Origin: Bacteroidota bacterium
GTDB taxonomy: Bacteria > Bacteroidota > Bacteroidia > Cytophagales > Cyclobacteriaceae
Direction: 5' to 3'
DNA: 64,000 nt
Assembly (NCBI GenBank): GCA_023428695.1
Contig: JAEYWY010000034.1
Span: forward strand, 124,001 to 188,000
Each line of letters starts with the position of its first letter. Position 1 is the first letter of the stretch. A model generated the notes under the pieces. That model did no database searches. It saw nothing but the letters and a program-made list of their open reading frames with translations, and was not told the origin of the DNA. This document shows positions 26,564 through 34,861 of this stretch, in pieces. The position numbers and the translations under genes were made by a program.

Positions 26564-27526
26564 TTGATACTGGAAACAGCGAAATCCGGCTTGGAAGCCC
26601 TACTTTTGAATAGAAATAATGCCCCCGCTATGGAAGAAATATTGAAGTTTGACACCGTAAGCCAGTACAACACATTTAACAGAAATGAGACACTACACCC
26701 GCTGGTTAGTGTGGTTGACCTGTCGAAGGCAGCACCCAGGCAGCTTAGGAAAATGAGCTATGGGTTTTATGTCGTGTTCCTGAAAGAGATCAAATGTGGG
26801 GACCTTAAGTATGGGATCAGTAATTATGACTATGAAGAGGGGACACTTGTGTTTCTTGCTCCGGGTCAGGTAATTGGATCGCAAGGCGAAGAGTGGTATC
26901 AACCACAAGGACTCGCATTGGTATTTCATGCCGACTTCGTACACGGCACTTCCCTCGGCCGTCACATGAATGAGTACTCATTCTTTTCATACACAACGAA
27001 CGAAGCCCTTCACCTATCAGAGCGTGAAAGACAGATCATTCTCGACTGCTTTTCGAAAATCAAATTTGAGCTTGAGCACGGGGTTGATAAGCATAGCAAG
27101 ACGCTCATCGCATCAAACATTGAATTGTTCCTGAATTATTGCGTTCGGTTTTACGACCGCCAGTTCATTACGCGTGATAATGCGAATAAAGGTGTTCTTG
27201 AGCGTTTTGAAACTCTGCTCAATAGCTTCTTTGCTTCCGATAGACCACAGGAAGTTGGATTGCCATCGGTAGCGTGGTGTGCAAGCGAACTGAATCTCTC
27301 AGCAAACTATTTTGGCGACCTGATAAAAAAGGAAACCGGCAAATCTGCTAACGAATACATTCACTTGAAACTTATCGATGCAGCGAAGTCTAAGATCTTC
27401 GATGCAAACAAGTCAGTTAGTGAGATCGCTTATGAGTTGGGCTTCAAATATCCGCAGCATTTTACAAGAGTTTTTAAGCAACATACGGGTGTGACACCCC
27501 AGGAGTATAGGAGTTCAATGAATTAA
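26564..27526 (+). CDS. AraC-family transcriptional regulator
   Basis: A 320-residue protein (298 if ATG 26630, MEEILKFDTVSQ, is the start). The C-terminal 100 residues contain the two helix-turn-helix motifs of the AraC/XylS family: SVAWCASELNLSANYFGDLIKKETG and SVSEIAYELGFKYPQHFTRVFKQHTGVTPQEYR. The N-terminal part is a cupin-like sensing domain (EGTLVFLAPGQVIGSQGEE). It is divergent from the 12-gene minus-strand cluster and is its likely activator. The duplicated site upstream of the [2Fe-2S] subunit may be a second target. Its stop codon is 30 bases from repeat B. Confidence 0.92.
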   Translation: MILETAKSGLEALLLNRNNAPAMEEILKFDTVSQYNTFNRNETLHPLVSVVDLSKAAPRQLRKMSYGFYVVFLKEIKCGDLKYGISNYDYEEGTLVFLAPGQVIGSQGEEWYQPQGLALVFHADFVHGTSLGRHMNEYSFFSYTTNEALHLSERERQIILDCFSKIKFELEHGVDKHSKTLIASNIELFLNYCVRFYDRQFITRDNANKGVLERFETLLNSFFASDRPQEVGLPSVAWCASELNLSANYFGDLIKKETGKSANEYIHLKLIDAAKSKIFDANKSVSEIAYELGFKYPQHFTRVFKQHTGVTPQEYRSSMN

Positions 27527-27555
27527 GCCTTGCTTTGTAACTGCTGGATTATCAA

Positions 27556-27603
27556 CTACTTACCGATACAAAATGTGCTCATTACAGAATGTCAATACGT
27601 TAA
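27556..27603 (-). repeat. Attachment-site-like repeat B
   Basis: Plus-strand core CTACTTACCGATACAAAATG, whose minus-strand reading is Phe-Cys-Ile-Gly-Lys-stop as in mnmE. The second motif GTCAATACGTTAA begins at 27591, 35 bases after the core start. An imperfect inverted arm, CTTTGTAACTGCTGG (about 27534-27548), lies 14 bases before the core side. The sequence just after the preceding gene's stop (GCCTTG...TTTTG) is also shared with repeat C. Confidence 0.65.
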
Positions 27604-27698
27604 GTGGGTCGTGAAACAAACTACCATCAAAAAATGCCTAAGTATCAGTAACAAAACCTATTTATGCCGAATTGGATTTTTAGGTGTTCGCTGTTTGG

Positions 27699-27729
27699 CA
27701 AAGGTAGATACAGTCAAGTAGAACATCAA
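27699..27729 (-). promoter_or_regulatory. Bacteroidota-type promoter reading toward repeat B
   Basis: On the minus strand TTG, 20 bases, then TACCTTTG, an almost ideal Bacteroidota promoter. The start point would lie about 130 bases from repeat B and transcription would pass through it, antisense to the AraC gene. Repeat C has the same arrangement. No gene is visible for it to serve. Confidence 0.5.
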
Positions 27730-27793
27730 GATTTTTGATTCACTCTCCAGTGATGAACCGCCATTATGAAAGTAATTTCAAATCAATATCTTT

Positions 27794-28162
27794 ATGAATG
27801 AAGAGACTCAAGAACGTTCATTTATGAAAAAAGAAATTCGCGTCCGCTGCTGGATAGATATTGATGGTGAAAGATTTTTCGGTCCGGGTCGTGCTGAGCT
27901 TTTGCAATTGATCGGAGAGACCGGTTCAATCGCGAAGGCAGCGAAGTCAATGGGCATGTCGTACAAGAAAGCCTGGGATATGGTGAACGAGATGAACAAT
28001 CGTGGGAACAAGCCTTACGTAGTTTCTCATAAAGGTGGTCAGAACGGTGGCGGAGCGGAAGTAACTGAAGCAGGAAAGAAAATTATTTCAGCCTATAAGC
28101 AACTCGACGAGCAGTTGAATGCAATCGTTGTAAAGCATAAGGATATCCTTAAACTTGTCTGA
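27794..28162 (+). CDS. ModE-type winged-helix regulator (DNA-binding domain only)
   Basis: A 122-residue protein (112 if ATG 27824 is the start). It has the ModE N-terminal winged helix: FGPGRAELLQLIGETGSIAKAAKSMGMSYKKAWDMVNEMN, followed by the wing KPYVVSHKGGQNGGGAEVTEAGKKIISAYKQL. The C-terminal molbindin (molybdate-sensing) domains of full ModE are absent. Stand-alone ModE-like domains are known and often sit beside molybdenum genes. Here the next gene is a TonB receptor with a ModE-box-like palindrome in front of it, and a SUOX-fold gene lies downstream. How it would sense metal is unclear. Confidence 0.85.
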   Translation: MNEETQERSFMKKEIRVRCWIDIDGERFFGPGRAELLQLIGETGSIAKAAKSMGMSYKKAWDMVNEMNNRGNKPYVVSHKGGQNGGGAEVTEAGKKIISAYKQLDEQLNAIVVKHKDILKLV

Positions 28163-28264
28163 TTTGCTCGTCTCCTAACAATCGTTGTTTGACAAGCTAA
28201 TCCCGTAGTCTGTGAAAATTTTGTTAAAGGGCTTTCAAATCAGGCCCTTCAGCTATATTTTAGA

Positions 28265-28288
28265 CGATATATACACACGTACATATCG
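28265..28288. promoter_or_regulatory. ModE-box-like palindrome before the TonB receptor
   Basis: Inverted half-sites CGATATAT and ACATATCG with 8 bases between, 24 bases in all, 9 of 10 outer positions paired. The layout matches what I recall of the E. coli modA operator (CGTTATAT, 8 bases, ACATAACG). It ends 4 bases before the receptor start codon, a position suited to repression. The regulator gene next to it is ModE-like. Confidence 0.6.
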
Positions 28289-28292
28289 ATTT

Positions 28293-30264
28293 ATGAACAA
28301 AATTCTACCCCTCTTTTTAACCCTTTTTGCATTAAAAGGCTTCGGCCAAACGGACACCACCTCAATGAGTCAGCGGGTTTTCCAGCTTGGCGAAGTCGTA
28401 GTATCAGGATCAAAAACGCTTGATAGCACAAATACCTTATCAGCCGTCCAGATAGAGAAGTATAACCGCGTTGATGTCTCCAATGCACTCAATACCTTGC
28501 CGGGAATATCTCTTGCCAATGTTGGCCCTCGTAACGAATCAGTGGTTTACGTTAGAGGTTTTGATCTCAGACAAATTCCAGTATTTATTGACGGAATTCC
28601 AGTTTACGTTCCCTATGACGGTTACGTGGACCTGGGATGATTCACCACATTTGATCTCTCAGAGATAAACGTATCAAAAGGTTTCTCTTCGATTACGTAC
28701 GGTCCAAACACAATGGGAGGAGCGATCAATCTTGTATCAAGGAGACCGGTTAACAAATTTGAGATCAATGGCAGAGTTGGTGCGTTTAGTGGAGAAGGCT
28801 ATCGTTGGAATCTCAATGCGGGATCAAATTTAGGCAAGGTCTACTTTCAACTTGGACTGTCGCAGCTGAAACAAGACAACTTTCCAATGTCTGGCGATTT
28901 CAAACCACTGCAATATCAGCCAGATGATGACAGAGAGAATGCTTATCGTGACGATAAAAAACTCAATTTCAAAGTAGGATTTTCGCCAACAGACAGAATA
29001 GAAATTGCTGTGGGTTATGTGAATCAGCAGAGCGAGAAAGGAACTCCACCTTATCTTGGTTCAGACCCGAATATCCGTGCTCGATTCTGGCAATGGCCGA
29101 AGTGGGATAAACAAAGTATCTATGGTATAGGCAATTTTGCAATAGGCGACAGGAATAAAATCAAAGCGAGGTTATATCATGACACTTTCGTCAACGAGTT
29201 GTTCAGCTATGACGATACAACTTACACGACACAAACACGACCTTACGCTTTCAAAAGTTATTATGATAGACTATACAAATGGCGGAACAGCTGAATGGGA
29301 GTCGAGACTTTTTGATAATAACGTATTCAAGTTGTCAGTCCAGGGAAAACAAGATGTCCACAGAGAGAACAACACTGGTGAGCCTCAGCGTGAATTCATT
29401 GACAACACTTTCTCAATTGGCGCTGAGAATTCCTACAAGATCAAATCATTTACATTGGTTCCGGGAGTAAGTTATAATAGTCGAAGCAGTGTTAAGGCGC
29501 AAGACTACAATGCCCAGTCACAGGAGATTTCAGACTTCGCTTCAAATAGCAATAGTGCCGTCAATGCGCAACTCGGTATTTTCTATGACATTAACTCAAA
29601 TCACTCTGTCAACGGATCAGTTTCAAGAAAAACACGGTTCGCGACCCTGAAGGACAGGTACTCATATCGTATGGGGCAGGCGATACCTAATCCAGATCTT
29701 CATGCAGAGGTAGCATTGAATTATGATCTTACTTATAGCGGCAAGATCAACAAGGACTTCTCCGTGCAAGCCGGCATTTATAGAAGTGAGATATCAGACA
29801 TTATTCAGCAAGTCGATAATGTTGAGCCGGGACGTTTTCAATTGCAAAACGCAGGTGATGCACTTTTCTACGGTTACGAACTGAGTGTGAATTATTCGGT
29901 CGCGAAAGGCCTCAGGTTAGGTGCTAACTACACCTACATCAGAAGGAAGAATGAATCAAACCCTGCACTGTATTTCACAAATGTTCCGAACCATAAAACA
30001 TTCGCTTTTATCGACTATACCTTTTTGAAACGAGCAAACATTATGGTTAACGTTGAAAATAACAGCAAGCGTTACAGTACTAGTTACGGAACTTATTCGC
30101 CCGGCTATAACCTGGCTAATGCGAAAGGCTCAGTGCAGATTCACAAGTATGTCGGATTTGAAGCGGGGATCAACAATGTTTTCGACAAGAATTACAGCCT
30201 TGTTGAAGGCTTCCCGGAAGCTGGTCGGAATTACTTTGTAAATTTGGTATTCAGGAATCTTTAA
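28293..30264 (+). pseudogene. TonB-dependent receptor, broken by a stop and a frameshift
   Basis: Starts MNKILPLFLTLFALKGFGQ (signal peptide). The plug domain follows (VVVSGSKTL, LNTLPGISLANVGPRNESVVYVRGFDLRQIPVFIDGIPV) and a beta-barrel ending NYFVNLVFRNL. Reading is interrupted twice. TGA at 28638-28640 falls where relatives have Arg (DLG-stop-FTTFDLSEI, consistent with CGA to TGA). An extra base near 29265-29271 (GAT A GAC) shifts the frame between SYYD and DYTNGG. Both sides remain good receptor sequence. Two separate lesions make inactivation more likely than sequencing error, though raw reads would be needed to be sure. The class is FecA-like; the substrate may be molybdate or a metal complex given the ModE-type neighbour. 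Confidence 0.85.
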
Positions 30265-30269
30265 ACCAG

Positions 30270-31415
30270 ATGAACTACAAAAGGCAAGTGAAGCAGCTGA
30301 TTAGTCAAAGCGTTTTGACTCGCACCGCCTTTGCTTGCCTTTTCTTTGGTGTTCTGTCTTCCTTCTTTATCACAGAGAGATCAGTCACCGGTGATCCATA
30401 CGAACTTAGATACCCCGCGAATTTTGGCAGTCGATTTGTGATTCCAGAGGACAATCCATTGACCAAAGACGGAGTTGCATTGGGGCGAATGTTATTCTAT
30501 GAGGAGCTGCTGTCAGCGAACAACAAAGTATCCTGTGGAACATGCCACAAACAACGACTTGCCTTTACAGATGGACTTCGACAAAGTGTCGGAGTCGATG
30601 GAACTCCTACGAAGCGCAATTCGATGTCCTTATCAAATCTTCTTTGGGTACGAAGTCTGTTTTGGGACGGAAGATCTGATGGCTTAGAACAACAAGCAAT
30701 TGTTCCGCTAACTGATCCTCATGAAATGGGTCAATCGCTTGAAGCGTCAAGTAAAAAGCTAAAGGGAACAAAAACGTATCCAGTTCTTTTCGAAAAGGCT
30801 TTTGGTACGAAGGAAATAAATGGCGACAGAATAGTTAAAGCTTTGTCGCAATTCGAACGAACACTAATTTCTGCCGACTCGAAATATGATCAATACCTTC
30901 GAGGTGAATACAAGCTCACTGAGTCTGAGTTAAACGGACTAAACCTTTTTTCATCAGGCCCACAGCCGGACAAGAACATTCGCGGAGGCAACTGCTTGCA
31001 TTGCCATGGAATGCCAAAAACGTTTTCTGACATTTTTCACAACAACGGCCTTGATTCCGTGTATTCCGACAGGGGCAGAGCAGAGATAACCACCAATGAC
31101 GCTGACAACGGGAGGTTCAGAGTTCCAACGTTGCGGAACATTGCTGTGACTGGTCCCTATATGCACGATGGTAGGTTCAACACATTGGAAGAAGTAATAA
31201 ATCATTACAGCGATCACATCAAACAAAGTGAGACATTGAGCCCATTTATCGGTGAGGTGAGCAATGAAGATGGTGCTATCGGATTACGCCTGACGGAAAA
31301 GGAGAAAACCGATATCATTGCCTTTCTACATACTTTAACAGACAAGAACTTTATTAGCAACCCCGAGTTCTCTGATCCAGCCAGTAATCAACGCACGACA
31401 AAAAAGAATTTATGA
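30270..31415 (+). CDS. Di-heme cytochrome c peroxidase family protein (MauG/CcpA type)
   Basis: A 381-residue exported protein. Two c-type heme sites are visible: CGTCH (Cys89, Cys92, His93) and CLHCH (Cys242, Cys245, His246), with family motifs RNSMSLSNLLW, FWDGRSDGLEQQA and RVPTLRNIAVTGPYMHDGRF. An N-terminal hydrophobic segment (FACLFFGVLSSFF) serves as signal or anchor. Family members reduce hydrogen peroxide or oxidise protein side chains in the periplasm. It starts 5 bases after the receptor's stop and overlaps the SUOX-fold gene by ATGA, so these genes form one transcript. A redox link to the SUOX-fold protein is inferred from context. Confidence 0.88.
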   Translation: MNYKRQVKQLISQSVLTRTAFACLFFGVLSSFFITERSVTGDPYELRYPANFGSRFVIPEDNPLTKDGVALGRMLFYEELLSANNKVSCGTCHKQRLAFTDGLRQSVGVDGTPTKRNSMSLSNLLWVRSLFWDGRSDGLEQQAIVPLTDPHEMGQSLEASSKKLKGTKTYPVLFEKAFGTKEINGDRIVKALSQFERTLISADSKYDQYLRGEYKLTESELNGLNLFSSGPQPDKNIRGGNCLHCHGMPKTFSDIFHNNGLDSVYSDRGRAEITTNDADNGRFRVPTLRNIAVTGPYMHDGRFNTLEEVINHYSDHIKQSETLSPFIGEVSNEDGAIGLRLTEKEKTDIIAFLHTLTDKNFISNPEFSDPASNQRTTKKNL

Positions 31416-31897
31416 AAACATCGAGTATCATTTCAAGTATACTAATCATTTTTGCCACTGCAACATTCGCGCAGACTCAGTCCATTTCTATTGAAGGAGA
31501 AGTGCAGAAGCCATTGAAACTGACTGTGAATGACCTTGAAAAGTATCCAACCACCGAAGTGAAAGCTAAAGATCGGGATGGAAAAGAGCATACATACAAA
31601 GGCACACTTTTGTCTGTTGTACTTGATTCTGCCGGTGTGACTTTAGGCAAGCAGTTGCGAGGCGAGAATCTAGTGAAATATGTTTTGGTGACCGCTGCCG
31701 ACAACTATCAGGTTATTTATGCGCTACCTGAGATTGATCCCGAATTCACATCGAACACGGTATTGTTAACTACTCATGTTGATGGAAATCCACTGCCGAA
31801 AGGAGAAGGTCCATTTCGGTTGGTAAATCCTGCTGACAAAAAGCCAGCTCGATGGATAAGAGAGATAACTTCAATTAAGATAATGTATTCGAAATAA
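31412..31897 (+). CDS. Small exported SUOX-fold (molybdopterin oxidoreductase-like) protein without cysteines
   Basis: A 161-residue protein with signal peptide MKTSSIISSILIIFATATFAQ. The mature part resembles the PF00174 sulfite-oxidase fold: SIEGEVQKPLKLTVNDLEKYP, YKGTLLSVVLDSAGV, VLVTAADNYQVIYALPEIDP, and PFRLVNPADKKPARWIREITSIKI. Full sulfite oxidase or MsrP enzymes bind molybdenum through a conserved Cys, but this protein contains no cysteine at all. It is also shorter than catalytic members. It may bind cofactor without the thiolate, bind another ligand, or be a structural partner. Start overlaps the peroxidase stop by four bases. Confidence 0.8.
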   Translation: MKTSSIISSILIIFATATFAQTQSISIEGEVQKPLKLTVNDLEKYPTTEVKAKDRDGKEHTYKGTLLSVVLDSAGVTLGKQLRGENLVKYVLVTAADNYQVIYALPEIDPEFTSNTVLLTTHVDGNPLPKGEGPFRLVNPADKKPARWIREITSIKIMYSK

Positions 31898-32023
31898 TGT
31901 CGATGAAGAGAATATTTCAAATTATCAGCACCGCTCGTAACCGTTATCGGTATTACTGATAGAGTGATCGACGGGTCAAAAACTCCTTTGTGTCGATTTC
32001 TTCTCGTTTTGCTAACTTGCAGT

Positions 32024-34000
32024 ATGCTCCAGCTTCAGCGGTCGGATAAGGGATTCCTTCTCTCCATCTTACTTATTGCAGTCTCTCTGCATGCCCACGC
32101 CCATACCGACAGCCTGAAGCTACTCTTAAGGGGGCAACATCCTGACACAGTCAGGATCAGCATCTACCTGGGCCTCTTCAACAATTATGTCGTATCCGAT
32201 ACCGCAGAGGCAAGTTATTACCTCAGTAAAGCTATCAAATTGTCAGACAGCATTCAAAATAATCACTGGCAATGCCGGGCAAAATTGGCGACATGCAAGT
32301 TCCTGAGAAGCAAGGGGCAAATGAATCGTGCAAGGCAACTACTTGCAGACATCTCGTCGAGTTGCTCCCACTCGGGAGTTCGCTCGATTGACTCATGGTA
32401 TTACTCAGAGTCCGGCATAGTAAAGTTCATCGAAGGAGACTACAACGGCGCTCTCGGCGACTTTATCCAATCGATGGCGATCGACGAATCCGTCGGAAAC
32501 ACCGAAAGCCTGGCAAAGACGTACAACAACGTTGCTAATGTTTATTGGGAAATTGAAAAGCTCGACGATGCGCTCGGCTACTACCACAAGTCTTTGAAAA
32601 TCTATGAGGATGCCGGGAATGAAAAAGAGAGCAGCGATGTCCTGGGAAACATCGGACTGATTTATCGCGCGAAGGGTGAATACGACAAAGCGCTGGAGTA
32701 TTATTTCAAGTCATTGTCTCTCGATCGCAAGTACAGGAACAGGCTGAGCGAGGCCATCAATCTCCAAAATATTGGCGCATTGTATCAGATGACTGGCAAT
32801 CACCCATTAGCATTGAAATACCTGACCGACTCAAGGAATATTTCCGAGGAAATCAACGACCCCATCGGCACCTTGTACGCGAGTCATGGAATTGCCAATG
32901 TATACTCAGCTCTCGGGCGCGACGAAGAATCCATTTCCCTGCTGCGCGAAGCGCTGGACCTGGCCGGAAAGCTGAAGATGAAAGAGGAGATGAAAAACAT
33001 CAGCAAGGACCTTGCAGATCTGTTTGAAAGGAAAGGTCAATTGGCAAAGGCTCTCGAGTACAGAAAGAAGTTTGAAGTCCTCAAAGACAGTCTGGCGGGA
33101 GAGAACTATGCAAAGGCCATCAAGGAAATGGAAATCCGGTACGAAACGGAGAAGAAGGACAATCAAATCGCCCTCCTTGCCAAAGAAAAGGAATTACAGA
33201 CGAAAGAAACCGAGCGCCAGTCAACCCTTAAGAAGACGTTCATCGCCGGATTCGTTCTCGTCTTGGTTCTCGCAGCCTTGCTGGTTTACACCATCCGTCA
33301 ACGTCTGTTACTTGTCACCAGGGACAATGAGATCAAGGCAGCAAGCCTTCGGCAGCAGCTAACGGAACTTGAAATAAAAGCCTTACGAGCACAGATCAAT
33401 CCGCATTTCCTTTTCAATTGCCTGACGTCCATCAACCGAATGATTGTGAAAGGTGAAAACGAGGAAGCATCCGCTTACTTGAAAAAATTTTCAAAGTTGG
33501 TGAGACTAATCGTCGAAAACTCTCAGTCCAGTCGCGTCTCACTCGAAAATGAACTGGCCTTGATTGAATCTTATATTCAACTCGAAGGACTACGCTTCAA
33601 GGGCAAAATCGGCTATGATATATGTGTTGACAAAAGTATTGAGATGAACAACACGTTCCTCCCTCCAATGATCCTCCAGCCGTTCGTCGAGAATGCGATA
33701 TGGCATGGGCTGAGTCACCGGCAGGCGGATCACCGTGGACAAATCAGAATCCTGGTTAGCGAAGACATCGACGTGCTTCGCTGTACGATTGAAGACAATG
33801 GCATCGGAAGGAAGGAATCGGAAAAATACAAGGAAAGGGAAAACGGGAAATCGATGTCGCTTGGGATTGCGATGACGGTCGAGCGATTGAAACTCCTGAG
33901 CAGGGATCAGATCAAAGACCTGGTCAAGATTGTTGACCTGAACGATATCAGTAGTGAGGCATCCGGTACAAGGGTCGAGATCAGGATTCCTCTATCTTAA
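32024..34000 (+). CDS. TPR-containing sensor histidine kinase (LytS/His_kinase type)
   Basis: About 658 residues from ATG 32024 (MLQLQRSDKGFLLSILLIAVSLHAHAH signal); an earlier start at 31964 is possible. The periplasmic part has about six tetratricopeptide repeats (AKTYNNVANVYWEIEKLDDALGYYHKSLKIYE and similar). A transmembrane helix lies near residue 405 (FIAGFVLVLVLAALLVYTI), followed by a His_kinase domain with phospho-acceptor His about residue 461 in INPHFLFNCL. The ATPase motifs are NAIWHGLSH, DNGIGRKESEK and SLGIAMTVERL. Its cognate LytTR regulator starts 12 bases after the stop. Signal unknown. Confidence 0.9.
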   Translation: MLQLQRSDKGFLLSILLIAVSLHAHAHTDSLKLLLRGQHPDTVRISIYLGLFNNYVVSDTAEASYYLSKAIKLSDSIQNNHWQCRAKLATCKFLRSKGQMNRARQLLADISSSCSHSGVRSIDSWYYSESGIVKFIEGDYNGALGDFIQSMAIDESVGNTESLAKTYNNVANVYWEIEKLDDALGYYHKSLKIYEDAGNEKESSDVLGNIGLIYRAKGEYDKALEYYFKSLSLDRKYRNRLSEAINLQNIGALYQMTGNHPLALKYLTDSRNISEEINDPIGTLYASHGIANVYSALGRDEESISLLREALDLAGKLKMKEEMKNISKDLADLFERKGQLAKALEYRKKFEVLKDSLAGENYAKAIKEMEIRYETEKKDNQIALLAKEKELQTKETERQSTLKKTFIAGFVLVLVLAALLVYTIRQRLLLVTRDNEIKAASLRQQLTELEIKALRAQINPHFLFNCLTSINRMIVKGENEEASAYLKKFSKLVRLIVENSQSSRVSLENELALIESYIQLEGLRFKGKIGYDICVDKSIEMNNTFLPPMILQPFVENAIWHGLSHRQADHRGQIRILVSEDIDVLRCTIEDNGIGRKESEKYKERENGKSMSLGIAMTVERLKLLSRDQIKDLVKIVDLNDISSEASGTRVEIRIPLS

Positions 34001-34012
34001 GCAACGCCTGGC

Positions 34013-34753
34013 ATGATCAATACTATACTCATAGATGACGAAGTTGACGGACTGGAAGACCTCAGCCATTCCATAGAAAAATACTGTCCGGATATTTCGA
34101 TCGTGGGAACATTTCAACAGCCTTCGGAGGCGGTTGAAGCCATCAAGATGCTGAAACCCGATCTTGTGTTCCTCGATGTGCAAATGCCGGGCATGTCTGG
34201 CTTTGAATTGCTGCAAAAAATATCGCCGGTATCATTCAACGTCATCTTCGTATCCGCGTATGATCGCTATGCCATCAAGGCGATCCGATTCAGCGCTCTG
34301 GACTATCTGTTGAAACCGGTCGATGTCGACGAACTGATACAGGCAGTTTCCCGCGCCAAGGAGCGTCTGGGAGGCGAGGGGTATTCTCTTCAATCAGCTC
34401 TCCACAATGCGCAGCTGCATTCGGGACGCCTTGAGAAACTCGCAGTTCCAAGCTCAGATGGAATCGATTTCCTTGACGTACGCGACATCATCTTTTGCAA
34501 AGCCGATGGCTGTTATACTCACATTCATCTCCTCAATCGCCAGACAAAGGTAGTGACCAAGGTGTTGAAGGAGTTCGAGGATATCTTGTCGGAGTCGGGC
34601 TTCTGCCGGGTACATAACTCCTTCCTTGTTAATCTAAATCATGTGAAACGTTATGTCAGGGGCGAAGGTGGCTATGCGATCCTGACGGACGATCACCACG
34701 TTGACATTTCGAGAAGACGAAAAGACGAGTTTCTGTCGTCGCTAAATCTATAG
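34013..34753 (+). CDS. LytTR-family response regulator
   Basis: A 246-residue protein. The receiver domain has acidic pocket IDDE, phospho-acceptor Asp55 in LVFLDVQMPG and Lys in LLKPVD. The LytTR DNA-binding domain at residues about 145-246 shows IIFCKADGCYTHIHLLN, FCRVHNSFLVNLNHVKRY and VDISRRRKDEFL. It pairs with the preceding TPR histidine kinase. The 384-residue lipoprotein gene starts 108 bases downstream on the same strand and is a candidate target. Confidence 0.93.
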   Translation: MINTILIDDEVDGLEDLSHSIEKYCPDISIVGTFQQPSEAVEAIKMLKPDLVFLDVQMPGMSGFELLQKISPVSFNVIFVSAYDRYAIKAIRFSALDYLLKPVDVDELIQAVSRAKERLGGEGYSLQSALHNAQLHSGRLEKLAVPSSDGIDFLDVRDIIFCKADGCYTHIHLLNRQTKVVTKVLKEFEDILSESGFCRVHNSFLVNLNHVKRYVRGEGGYAILTDDHHVDISRRRKDEFLSSLNL

Positions 34754-34861
34754 GGCTACCACCCATTACCGGTTCGCCGCCAGCTACTTAATTATCCCCG
34801 CCACGCACTTGACCACGATATTGTCCCGACTGACCACGCAATACATTCGGGCAAAAAAACT

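Noticed and set aside
28638..28640. TGA in the TonB receptor read as selenocysteine or programmed readthrough
   Set aside because: The family has Arg here, no stem-loop is evident after it, and a second frameshift lesion exists, so simple mutation is the better explanation.
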